A stretch of DNA of 64,000 bases from Erigeron canadensis. Taxonomy: Eukaryota > Streptophyta > Magnoliopsida > Asterales > Asteraceae. The translations under genes and the position numbers were made by a program. Under the pieces are notes generated by a model. The model was given only the letters and a program-made list of their open reading frames with translations. It was not told the DNA's origin and did not search any database. Shown piece by piece: positions 1 through 11,597 of this stretch. Where the stretch lies: the NCBI RefSeq assembly GCF_010389155.1, contig NC_057768.1:49784101-49848100 (forward strand), read 5' to 3'. Position 1 is the first letter of the stretch. Every line of letters starts with the position of its first letter.

Positions 1-1905
1 TTGACCGAGCCATGTATTATAATGCCTTGCAAATAGCAAAAAAAATATGGAAAAACTGGTAAGTTCTTTTAGTTTGTTTCTATGTATTTAATTCAATTTT
101 AAAAAGTAAACCCCAAACAAATTAACCATAAGAATCGAATAAACATCTTTGCATACAGATCCAGAATAATTATTCAGGATAAAAAAAGGGAACCCAACCA
201 AGGATATTCCAAACGTGGATCAATTGATTTTATTGGCTAATGCAAGAAAGATAGGAAAACAAGTTCTTGATAAAAAAAATTAAAGAGTCGGACCAAAAAA
301 CCTTGCTAAATCATATCCTGTTGTGTTAAATCCTAAACATAACGTGATTCAAAGGGTTTTATCTAAAGGTATTATATAAAATTGATATCATGCTTTTCAT
401 AAGATCCGAAATATATGTGTCATACACAAACTAAAATGATGAACTGTTCCACCATGCTTAATAATCATACTAAAACATTCAACACCGTCTCAATATGTAG
501 TATTTTCCCCTAATAGAATAATAGCGGCTAAAAATTTACACCATTAATGAGCTAGTTTCAAAACAGATTCAAAATAATCATAGTCGATATATTGAAGTAA
601 TCATAATCTAACTCATAGCAAAATTCGACTTTTTATCTAAAAGCTTAAAAACGGTAAATTGATAGGAACCGTTTGATCGCATGTACCGAATTGGTGCCCA
701 CATAACCCCAGCAGGGATACTATCAAGGTTAGTCAACCACTTAAGTTTAATTATGTCTCTGGCAAGATTCGAACCTAGGTTGCTTCTAGAAATTGGCAGC
801 TGGTGGCCAACTCTTTTACGTCGTAAATCTTAAGTATATACCATTAATAAGCTACTTTCAAAACGATATCAAAATAATCAAAGTCAATATATTTTAATCA
901 GAACCCTACTCATAGCAAATTTAGACTTTATATCTAAAAGTTTGTAGAAAGATATAATCATAAATCCTAAGAGTTAATATAGGTTACAAATACAAAATTT
1001 AATATATGATATTTAGATTAGTTAAGTCATATATCACAACTTAATCAATACAAAAGCTAAAGAAGAAAGATACGAAAATTAACTTCATATAAATATTGAT
1101 TCCAGTTTACCCTTTTTTTTCAACTTTAGTTAAATAAAAAATTTACAGTTTCTTATATTCTAAAAGTGTATATAATTTGAAAAATACATATCAATTCATC
1201 AACAAAGACCATCTCGAACGTTTTGATTTTCTTCGGATTGTTCCACTCCGAAACAGTCCATACATGCACAACAGAGAGTCGCAAATGATAGTTAACAATG
1301 TGGTCATATTTTTTGTTGTTGAAGAAAAAACCATAACGAACTTATAATGGACAACAAACTAATTTAAAAGAAATAATAATAAAAATAACATAAGAATTCA
1401 ATGTTAAAAAATAATAATAATGATTAAATATGTGCAAAGTATATAAAAAGAAAAAACCCTTTTGTAGTTGATCGGAACTTCTTTTTTTGTTGCCGTACAT
1501 GAGTTATATTATAGATTACAAATAAAACAAAAAAAATGTAAATTAATTATTTTTAATTTGGGTGAAATTATAAGTTGGTGATGAAAAACCAAAAAGTGTA
1601 AATTATTAATTTTTAAGTGTGTATTGGTGATGGAAAACCAAAAAGTATAATTAATTATTTTTAAATTGGGTTAAAGTGTAATTTGATGATGGAAAAAAAG
1701 TGTAAGTTAATTATTTTTAAATTGTATTAAAAAGTGTAAATTGGTGATGAGAAACCAAAAACTGTAAATTAATTGTTTTAAATTGGGTTATAGTGTAAAT
1801 TGGTGATAGAAAAACAAAAAGTGTAAATTAATTTAAATTAATATTAAAAAAATTAAATAATTAATATGAATGAGGGATTAGGCTAAAGGAGAGAGATTAA
1901 GGGTG
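1..1905 (-). mobile_element. Helitron-like element, copy 1 (cut by window edge)
   Basis: The stretch is collinear with 31,003-32,600, including the same unrelated single-copy stretches and the same run of short modules (roughly gtgtaaattggtgatgg units at 1,560-1,860). The second copy has a Helitron-type 3' end on the minus strand, so this copy is read as the same family with its 3' end outside the window. Shared sequence stops near 1,885 at ggctaaag, which would be the 5' end. No coding capacity is seen. The Helitron assignment rests on the partner copy. Confidence 0.5.
540..955. repeat. Internal partial duplication with tRNA-like insert
   Basis: The sequence around 545-650 is repeated in diverged form at 838-950, while the partner copy at 31,540 has it only once. 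Between the repeats (about 655-835) lies a segment carrying, on the minus strand, a B-box-like ggttcgaatctt at about 767-779, as in tRNA-derived SINEs. A SINE or a tRNA-like fragment is possible; no intact tRNA fold was found. Confidence 0.4.
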
Positions 1906-2179
1906 CTAAGTGTACCTCCAACCCTCTCTCTTTTAGTTAGATTAACAAATAAAAAACAACCACTCCCATGCTAATGAGTATTTAATTTACTAATTAATAT
2001 GATAAAAAAAAAAAAGAAATAATAATAATTTGATAAAAATAAATACATGAAAACGGAGGGTTTCAGGATGACTTGTGTAGAAAGAAATTAAAACACGAAA
2101 TGAAAACAAAAACAAAAAGAAAGATACACGCGAGTTATTGTAATCAAATTATGATCAATATACTCGGTGGAACAGTGGT

Positions 2180-2400
2180 GAATGGGTATAGTCTTGACGA
2201 GGGAATATTAGAGGCATGGTCTTTATTACAATTTATTCGTTTATCAAACCATGATGACTCTTGGATATGGAATCTACCTCGTCATGATGTTTTCCGTGCT
2301 TGTCAACTCCGATTGTGTCTTGAACATGCTCTTCGCGTCTTCTCCCTTGTGGTGTCGACACATTAACACGTTTTGGCGCCTAAAAAAGTTGAACAATTTT
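2180..2400 (+). pseudogene. Possible LINE ORF2 shard
   Basis: An open stretch encodes a DDSWIWNL-like motif followed, after a frame change, by LAPKKV. This resembles the segment upstream of the zinc-binding domain in plant LINE reverse transcriptases. The match is short and frameshifted, so it is offered only as a likely decayed fragment. Confidence 0.3.
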
Positions 2401-2500
2401 TTAGTCTTATTAAAGGAAATCTTTTGATTAATTTCAAACTACTGTTAATCAATAAAGATTTTTTAGTAAATTTGGTGACGCCTTTAATCATATACTATAA

Positions 2501-2530
2501 CTAGCTAATCAACCCGTGTTCAACCCAGGT
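2501..2530 (-). mobile_element. Possible Helitron 3' terminus
   Basis: On the minus strand a short stem (AACC..GGTT) is followed about 10 bases later by CTAG and then T, which is the usual Helitron 3' end and insertion context. The matching 5' end was not found. The BSL exon fragments at 3.9-4.6 kb lie upstream in the same orientation and could belong to this element. Confidence 0.35.
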
Positions 2531-3914
2531 TATTTAATTAAATTTTAAGACAAAAAAAGATGCGTAAAAATTAAAAATATACACAAGTTTTGTCTTGCGC
2601 ATAAAAAAACTTGAAGCAAGTTACAGGTAATAAACCAAAATACATCAATAAAAACCTTGCCTAAATGAAGTCTTCTACAGGCTTCTACCCATAAGGATCA
2701 AGTCTTGTTCACTCAAATTAATATAATCGTAAGATTTTGTGGTTAATACCTTTTAGTAAAACCTTACATGGAGTCGTGTTACAGGGGAAATGTAACAAGG
2801 TTAAGACATAATATGCACCAGGAAATTTTAAGGTTCAAACTATACGCTTTTAATCATGTGTCGATAGACATTTCCATGGAACTTGTGTTGAAATTAAGAG
2901 ATTATTTCATAATACTCTGAATGAAACTAAAAACATTGTATTAATGAAAATATGAACCTTTTTTTCAATTAAAATCTTACCAAAATAGTGGAACAAATAA
3001 AATACATCATATGTGAAGAAATATGGTTGTACATTTACCCCATTCAAATCTCGTACTTACATTTAACAATTTGGCCTTTTAGAAATCATCAAATCAGAAG
3101 ATGAGTAAATAAAGGACTTGAATAATGAATTATAAGTTAAATTAGTCCCCCCATGTGCATAGAAAGGATAGGAACAGTTTTGAGAGCTTCTGGTGGTTCA
3201 GGATTTCTGGACTTGGGGGTCATAAATCATGCATGTTAACTCAGGTCTTCCGCGACCATATTAAATTTTGTCTCTACAATAGCAATACCCTCTAATTTGG
3301 ATAGTTAATGGAGAGAATGATGCTTTTAGTCCTTCCATTTCAGTTTACTCATAGAAACCAGCGACTCTTGTAACCCTTGCTAATCGATCATCTTAATTAA
3401 GCACTCTTAGGCCTGTTGGCTCATTATCTTGACGTACTGCAGCAGGGCATAACTTTAACTCCTTATATTCAATATCAATACGTCAACCTAAGGTGCATCT
3501 AGATCGTACCAGCCAAAGTTGAATGCTTTATCTGCAGTTAAAAGATTGTGGTCAGGCTAATTAAAAATAGTTCATTAAGTTTCCACATGTTGGGTTAAAC
3601 TGAAGATTTAAACACAGAAATGAACACAATATTAGAGGTTTTATACACTAAAAGAATGCCATATGAAACTTTCAACCCGTTTAGCCTATTTCCTTTTGAG
3701 CGGTGATGTTAGATGTCTGAGATAGTTGAGTTGAAATTCACATATTTATCAATCAGCTCTGAGGTTCCAACCACCAATAGGCTGGTTACCAAATGGTTTT
3801 ATCAAGTTAGGCAAAAGACATATGCAGTCAAACAAACTCGACCTCTTCTAAAAACTGACCCTATTTTACCCGAAACTTTCAACTCGACCGGTTACCTTAA
3901 CTTCATGGTAGTAC
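2531..3914. other. No recognised gene
   Basis: AT-rich sequence without a convincing ORF or repeat partner in the window. A 138-codon plus-strand frame at 3,713-4,129 is a shadow of the minus-strand BSL fragment. Confidence 0.6.
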
Positions 3915-4641
3915 TTTATGGGAGCTTTCAACTGAAGCACTGTTGGTTCATGCAAAAATATCTGCTCAGCAGCATAGTAGAGCTCTCCAACCTCGTAAGA
4001 ATCAAGAAAGAACCTCCTGTTAACAGGAGGTTTCCAGTTCCAGGGCCTAAGCAAAGTAGATATAACCTGCAAATAGATCAATTACTGTTATTCACGGTCA
4101 CAGAAATCTTAACGTTTTTGACCTTTTAACACACTCACCGCTATAACTACTTGCGTGGCAAATTGGGTGGGTCAGGCATATTGGTTTACAGGTTTAACCG
4201 GATTTCAGTTGAAATAGGCCATTTTTATTACAACATAAAATGAACTGGGTTAACCCATTATATAACTTTTTTTTTCTTTTGAATAATTAAAGACTTAATT
4301 AGCATTAAAATTTCAAACAAAACCTAGAAGGTTGCGTCCATAATAGACTTTAGATACATCTCAGACCGTTCGACCCAACTAACCCATTTATTTGATTAGG
4401 CCTGTTTAAAATAATAAAGAACACAAAAACTAAATTGAGCAGTATACGATTAATCGTACCTAATGAGCTCACACTTCTTATGTCACCCTTGTGGTGACTT
4501 TTGCCTAGTGAACTTTTTGGCAGAATATGCCATGTCATCTTGTAAAGGTATCATTTGCCTACTCTCATTTTCAAATTGATCGAAAGACAACTGGCTCACC
4601 AATCCACCAAGATTACCTACAGACTCTTTAGCAACCACAAC
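3915..4641 (-). pseudogene. BSL-type (BSU1-like) phosphatase gene fragment, two exons
   Basis: The minus strand carries two pieces of a BSU1-like Ser/Thr phosphatase (Kelch-phosphatase fusion of brassinosteroid signalling). Exon A starts after a CTGCAG acceptor at 4,641 and encodes VVVAKESVGNLGGLVSQLS then FDQFENE, the linker just before the phosphatase domain in BSL2/BSL3. Exon B (4,066-3,915) is bounded by a TTTGCAG acceptor and a GTACTA donor. It encodes WKPPVNRRFFLD and then EPTVLQLKAPIK, the start of the phosphatase domain. The next expected exon, with the metal-binding GDLHG motif, is absent, as are the Kelch repeats, and exon A runs into a stop (TGA) at its 3' side. So this is a non-functional captured or relic fragment. 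Family assignment comes from recall of BSL proteins and is fairly secure; the capture mechanism is inference. Confidence 0.6.
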
Positions 4642-4829
4642 CTGCAGTATATTGGCAACATTAGAGGTGGCAATTCGGACCGCATTAACTTTCATAAAGT
4701 TAATCCAACCCAAAATAATTATCCTACACAAGAAATTAGGAAGTAAGGGTGTACATTTAATATGGTTTCTAGTTAAGCAGAATGCCACTTTTATCCTTAT
4801 CTTTCTTTCATCCATCCCCTATACTAACA

Positions 4830-6202
4830 TTGATGATGAGTATAATAATGGGTAGAATGGGGAACTTGGTTAACTATACCTACGCATTCTTGGATGTAGA
4901 CAACTATTTTAGGACAAAACTAAATTTAAAAAGTGGACAATAAATCTAGGAAGAATGGATGTAGAAAATGGGCAAGAAGTGTTTACTGATCAGCCAAATT
5001 CTCCCATTTAGCCACCTCTAAACATCTTTTGTAGCCTAGAGGATATTATAATGCAAAACAAAATTGAAGGTATAGTTTACGGCAAGTAATGCCAAATTTA
5101 AGTCAATTCCACAACCAACTTCGAATACTAACACATACATTATTGATGATATTGCTAATCATAAAAAATGGCCCCTACACTATTACTGTTGTATTCCCCT
5201 TTTTATTAAAAAAAAAAGAAGAAGAAAAGTTACATAGCGAAAGGACAATGAATATTCTGGTATCCACATATATTGGTTTGAGTTTAGAGAGAAGGGACGT
5301 GTTATAGGTTGTAGCTACTATTACTCTATCAGATAAAGATGCAATATTTTTGCTATGCACATATATTGGTTTGATTGTAGTGAACAATTGAAGAAAAATC
5401 TTTTTTGTGATGAAAAAAGATTTCTCCATCATGTGTTAACACTCGCACCAATTCTTCAAACAACTTATCATCGAGGAAAAATCCAATGACATACCAATCC
5501 AAACAACAAAATTAATTGACAATGAATCCACAGCCAAGAACCTATTTCACATTTTAGTTCGGCATATAATATAAGCCAATGGATTAAAAGTTACATTACA
5601 CAAACAATGTCTAGACTTGCTAAGAAGGAAAAGATAGAAAATGTACTTAATGATGAAGTTTGAGTGATAATTAACAGATTCGTAAGCTCTATGGCATTTA
5701 TAACTTTACTAAGTGGGATCACTACATTGTTTGTGATGCTATACTTAAAACCCTATTGGCATAAACCGTAAATAATGATTAACATTTGAATAAATCAATT
5801 CCTCAAAAATTATCAAACAATCTTTATAACACTAAATGAACAAATATAAGTAAAAAACTTGCTAATCGTTATTGAAAATTTATAAGTGTTGCAATTTACG
5901 AACTTACATTGACAGAACACCCAAATCGCTTGTTTTCAAAAATTAGGATAACAGTCATCTTCTTCCTTCAACCATCCTGAAATCTTTGTCATACCCTTTC
6001 GTATCTTCAGAATCCAACTACAGGTAAAACATCTAACAATAAATTGTATATAATAAAATCAAAAATCCTAAAATAATCACTCGCAAAAATAACACACAAA
6101 ATAAGAATATAAACAAATATCAAAAACATTATTAAGCAAATATAACAAAAAATGAAAATATCAATTCCATACATAAGGGAGAAATTAGCGGAAAAATAAA
6201 TT

Positions 6203-6234
<32 letters not shown>

Positions 6235-6769
6235 AGAACCCTACAAATTAAACATAAAAAAGCACTTAATCAAAAGGAGGAATTGGGCACCTGAAATAGA
6301 TTCAGTAATCTTTCCCTCTAACAGTATCATCCAAAACAGTAAACACCTAAAAACGTCAGCAGTGTACAATCTTAAAACGAATCCTTGTAAGTGGAAGTGA
6401 CCCAAATAAAAATCCATGAAAGTTGTATGAATGTAAACAATCCATGAAAGCTGATTGTTGACGTAACCTTTTTATTCATAATCCCTTTTATCCATAATTA
6501 GGTTTTTTATCTTGATATTATTTAGTTTTTCGGGAGGTTTGCTTTTAATTTCTCCCTCCTGTTTGGGAATAATGCTAATAAAGGTCAGGCTGCCACTTGG
6601 CAGATTTTTAGAAGGGATTAATGTTAAAAGAACCTTGTTTTATTAAGAAGGGAGATTTTTCTTATAAGTAAAGATATGAAAATTTTGTTATTACTACAGC
6701 TTATCATCCGTTTAATAATACTTACTTTGTAAGTGTCCAATCTGTAGTTTTATAAATTTTTTTTGAACA
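4830..6769. other. Intergenic, (TA)n tract
   Basis: No gene recognised. A pure (TA)n run lies at about 6,205-6,233. Short minus- and plus-strand ORFs here overlap each other and have no recognisable motif. Confidence 0.6.
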
Positions 6770-7815
6770 TTCAAAAAACGATTTTATTGATGTTAACTCT
6801 AACGAGAAGCTAGGAATTACATACAAAGATCAAAGAGTACAAAGTAATAAAACTAAACAGTGAAGTTTTTCCAGTGAGTCCATGAGAGGTTAGGGATGGA
6901 CGATCTATTATAAAGCCATAAGAAACTAGTCCTACCTTTTGAGTTCTTTGTAGGCAAATCTAAAGAAAGGTTGTTTATTGGAGAAAATAGCATCATTCCT
7001 CATTTTCCATAGAATCCAGTAGTAGGCTAAGACGACAGTGTGAATGAGTTTATGTCTTTGGGGATTAAAGCTGATGGTTCTGTGGTAATCCATAAGTTCA
7101 CGAAGATCTTGTGGTTTCTGCTGAGGGGTGCGACACCAGCTCTGAAGAAAGCTCCATAAGGTATCAGCAAAGTTGCAGTTGAAAAATAAGTGTCGAACGG
7201 TTTCTGTGAAGTAATTGCATAGTGGACACGTGGTTGATGGTTTTGGGATGTTCCTGATTTGAAGTTGATCCGAGGTGGGGATTCGTTTCATCTTTATGCG
7301 CCATCCAAGGATATTGACTTTAAGTGGAGCGGACTTGTTCCAAGGGAAAACCCAAGGTTTGGGACCATAAGGCAGATTTTGGAGTTTTACCCGTAAGGAT
7401 TTAACTGTGAAACCTTGTGAAACGTCTAAACTCCACTTCCAGGAATCGGCTGTCTCTGAGTGGGTAGTGGGATGTACCTGGGAGAGCATGGCTTGAAATT
7501 GATGAAGTTCTGTCGAGGTAGACGGAGGGCGAATCCAGTTCCATTCCCAATGAGAAAATCTACCTCTATCGGTGCAACGGTCTTTTACTAAGCAGCTTTT
7601 GTATCTCTCTATTTTGAATAGTTTAGGGTATTGCAAACAGAGTGGAGATGAGCCTGACCATGTATCGATCCAGAATCATAAAGTATGCCCATTACCTAGT
7701 GTACCTATGATTAAAGACTCCAAAGCAATACCAAAGTGGCTGAGGTGAGGGTTTAAATTCGCAATGGATTTCCAAATTCCCATAATATTGGATTTTACAG
7801 GAATGGGGAACGGCT
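6770..7815 (-). pseudogene. 5'-truncated LINE, ORF2 C-terminus
   Basis: The minus strand encodes the C-terminal end of a plant L1-type LINE ORF2 protein. The long frame (7,636-6,932) contains the zinc-binding region of non-LTR reverse transcriptases: C137, C140, H149 and C154 in a C-x2-C-x8-H-x4-C layout. Upstream are W-rich segments and the typical FPWNKSAPLKVN. The same frame continues upstream to about 7,815 but is broken by TGA at 7,678-7,676, inside a GNGHTL-stop-FW segment. The 3' end reads into a conserved tail (agcttctcgttag, then aataaaat, then tgaatgttc) ending in a short poly(A), seen as T-rich sequence at about 6,757-6,765. The reverse transcriptase core and endonuclease are missing, as usual for 5'-truncated insertions. 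Confidence 0.8.
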
Positions 7816-8052
7816 TCAAATTTTTAGATTTTCTGCTTATAAAGTTAATTTACTAATATCATTAACAGTGTATAATCATCAAATGATCATAATTAAAAAA
7901 CAAAATCGTTTAACATTTGACAAATTTCTCAATGCGTTTGTGATAATTAATTTTTCGGTTATAGATCGAGTTTAACGTGATTTTTAACCTGTTATTTTAT
8001 TGTAATTGAATTTATGTTTTCTTTTGTTTGAACATCTTGTCAAGGCATTGTA
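7816..8052. other. No recognised feature
   Basis: Short AT-rich spacer between the LINE and the MULE-type element. Confidence 0.5.
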
Positions 8053-8061
8053 TTAATAAAA

Positions 8062-9617
8062 GAACGAAATGCTTTTTTGGTCCCCGTGTTATCACACCAA
8101 TTGCAATTTTGGTCCAAACATTTGCAAAGTGGCGATTCTGGTGCCACAAATGGAAAAGTTTCGCAATTTTGGTCCTTTTTTAACTTTCCGTCCATATGTC
8201 TCCGTTTGTCGACCCACGTGCGTGTCACGTGCAGGGTAGATTCGTCCATTTAATGCTTTTGGACCAGATTTGCAACTAATAACATAAACCCCACCCCTTT
8301 ATATAACCTTTTCCCCCAATTATCTTAACCTATTTTTATTTCAATCGCATACATAACAAGTTAAATCAAAAAAACTTATGATGCAGACAAATCCCAAACA
8401 ACTTTTGATTCAAAATCCTGAAAAATCACAAATAGATATATACAAATCTGTGTAAAATATATATATTCTATATATAAATTTAAATTATAATTATTTGGGT
8501 ATCACTTATACAATCATTTTTCTTGACATAAATCTCCCAAGTTTTGTCATCTTCATATATATCTTCATCCCATTACTTTTCATTCTTCATCATCAACATG
8601 AATGATCTAGTATATGTGTATAGATATATAATACTCACCAGCCCACTCCTTGATTTCAATTCGTCGTTAATCATCATCACACCCCACTCTCTCTTCATGC
8701 TCTCGTATATTAAAGAGAGAAAAAACAAGAAGGGCTTAGTCCCCTTTTTTTTTGGCTTATCCTCTACGGCCCCCAACACCAACAGTCTTCATATAATTAA
8801 CATAGCCTTTCTTATGGAGGTTGTGATGGTGGTTCGTGTGGCGGCCGACGATGGTGATTGGAGTAGATGGAAGCCTTCATGGTTCAACAGATCTACGGTG
8901 GCAAATCTGAAAGGCAACGATGGTGGCGGTATATTTTGTCGCGATGATGGATCTGAAGATCGATGGCACCAGCAGCGGATTTGACGGTAACAACGGTGGA
9001 TTCGAAGGAAGACTGCGGCGATGGTGAAAATCGGAAGTGATGGTGCATCTTTGTTGTAACAGTAGTATTACTCTCCACCATTAAGTATTAATTATTGTAT
9101 TTTTGTACAGTTTTTTTCTATTTGTTTTTGAATAACTGCTAGATTTTAGGAGAGAGATTTGTTATAAAGTTTGATGAGGTATAAATATATGTTTTTTTTG
9201 TAAATTAAGATGATGATGTTATCTACATATATGATGATGATGATGATGATGATGTTATTTACATCTTGTATAGAGGTATAGATCTGGTAAATAGGTATAG
9301 TTTTGGGTGATTCATGATTGATGAAAAATCTGGCAAATATTTATTATTTATTTTTGTTTTTAATTTTATTTTTATTAATGTTTCAACTAGTGAAAAAGAT
9401 AATTGCAAGAATGATCCATGTACATGTAAAAAGACATAATAACCCATCACATGCCTGGCACATATAGTCACTAACGGTGAAAAAGAAACGGAAAGTTGAA
9501 AAAGGACCAAAATTGCGAAACTTTTTCATTTGTGGCACCAGAATCGCCACTTTGCAAATGTTTGGACCAAAATTGCAAATGGTGTGATAACACAGAGACC
9601 AAAAATGCAATTCGTTC
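8062..9617. mobile_element. MULE-type non-autonomous element with long TIRs
   Basis: Terminal inverted repeats of about 200 bp (8,062-8,260 and 9,420-9,617) begin gaacgaa and carry matching blocks such as ggcgattctggtgccac. The element is flanked by identical 9-bp duplications TTAATAAAA at 8,053-8,061 and 9,618-9,626, the hallmark of Mutator-like transposition. The interior (8.3-9.4 kb) has a moderately GC-rich stretch with a 146-codon frame (8,544-8,984) and a GAT-triplet repeat near 9,232-9,254, but no transposase. The frame looks low-complexity and is not called as a gene. A captured host segment (Pack-MULE) is possible but unproven. Confidence 0.8.
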
Positions 9618-9626
9618 TTAATAAAA

Positions 9627-10111
9627 TCTCAGAAATTAAGAAAAAATAATAATATTTTTAGATTCGGATAGAGCGCGTGAGTAAAGGACATGTAACGCTT
9701 GTCCGTGCGTACTTAAAGTGTAATGTAAAATATAATTATTATTATTACTATTATTATAAATTCTTAAATAAATGAATTATTAAGGAAAGAAAAGAAAAGA
9801 AAAACTAACTGATATAAGTTCCATCCAAAAAAAACAATAATGATAGTAATATATAACACCAAAAGTAGCGAGAGAGAATGGCTGGCGTTTTAGTCGATAA
9901 ATTAACTGGGAATTAGTGGCGGGTTACGTACAGAGCGATCGAGCTGTAAATCTAGCTTGCTGTGTCTTTCTTTGTTGAAATCGTTGTTACTACGTATTTC
10001 TTTTGTTTTCATTAGTATAATTACTATATATATATATATATTATATATATATATTTATATTTGAAGGAAAGAAGGAAGGAAATCAAGTAAGAAAATAGAC
10101 GAGATATTGTG
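9627..10111 (+). promoter_or_regulatory. Upstream region of the ACR gene
   Basis: AT-rich sequence with TA-rich blocks (10,020-10,060) and a likely 5' leader just before the ATG at 10,112. No single TATA box can be chosen with confidence. Confidence 0.3.
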
Positions 10112-11597
10112 ATGATGATGCAGATGGAGAGATCAAGCAGCAGCAGGCCGCCTTATTTGGATGAATTTGAGAAACTTCTTGTTCGAATCAACACCCCAAG
10201 GTTAATTTGCTAATACGATATATAATATTAATTGGATATGGACTAATTAATTACAGGGTCATGATCGATAATGCTGGTTGTCTAAACGCCACCCTCGTCA
10301 TGGTAACTTTTTTTTTTTTCCTTGGTTTAAACTACATTCACCTGATTATTTAATTAACCATTAATTATTATGGGCCGGGGGTAGATTGATAGTGCAAGAA
10401 AAGACGGAATACTTGTAGAGGCGGTTCAAGTTCTAAGCGATCTCAATCTTGTAATTAAAAAAGGTTATGTTTCTTCTGATGGAATTAAAGGTGGAACATG
10501 GATGGTACCTTTCTTTTCTTTTCTTCTTAACATTATTATTTGTTATTACTATTCTATGGTAAATATTTTATTATTTGTAACTGATTTTTAATTTATTGAT
10601 CTACACGTACATGCAGTCTTCCATGTTACTAATTTGGATGGTAACAAATTAACAGCATCATTACCTGCATTCAACAGGTAATTATTTCTTCTTTCATTAT
10701 TTATATATATAACGCTCTAATTAGTTATCCTTTGGTGTACGTAGTGTATATATATATATATGTTTCTAGTAAATAAATTTAATTAGTACTGTACTGGCCG
10801 GATTTATAGAACATATTGTTTGGTGTTTGGCAGTCACTGGGATCAATCCGCAACACAAGATGTAAATCATTAGATGGAATGACAGCAATTGAGGTAACCG
10901 GTAGCAACAGAGTTGGCCTTTTATCGGAGGTATTTGCAGTGCTATACGATCTCAAGTGTGATGTGGTAGAAGCCAAAGTATGGACACACAATGGTAGGAT
11001 GGCGGCCCTCATTTACCTAAAAGAATCGATTATTGTGGGGGATTCTTCTAACAACATTGGAAGCTCGTTTAATTAGAAACGTCCTTCAAGGGGATAATAC
11101 ATCATCGGTTTCGATAGTAATGAAGGCAAGCAGTACTCATACAGAAAGACGGCTTCATGCATCAGATGATGGTGATGATGTCTGCAGATGAGAGATTTGT
11201 GTTCAAAATTGCTTGGAGAAAGGGTACTCTGTTGTGAACCTAAGTTGCAAGGATCGGCCGAAGCTGTTATTTGACGTGATTTGTACCTTGACAGATCTGC
11301 AATATGTAGTCTTTCATGCCACCATTGATACCACAGATGATGATGATAATGATGATCACGGTGCCTATCTGGTAATTAATGACCGGGCCCGCCTTAATAG
11401 TTACTGTAAATAAATACAAGTACTTAATAACTTGGCCAAATTAAGGAAGGAATTGAAGGTTTATAATTAATTTTCAGGAATTCTTTATTAGACACGCAGA
11501 TGGAACCCCAATCAGCTCGGAAGCTGAAAAGCAACGGGTAACTCTTTGCTTGAGGGCTGCCATCCAAAGAAGAGCATCCCAGGTATTATAATTATTA

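Noticed and set aside
8544..8984. 146-codon frame in the MULE
   Set aside because: It starts in low-complexity sequence and has no recognisable domain; kept only as a possible captured segment.
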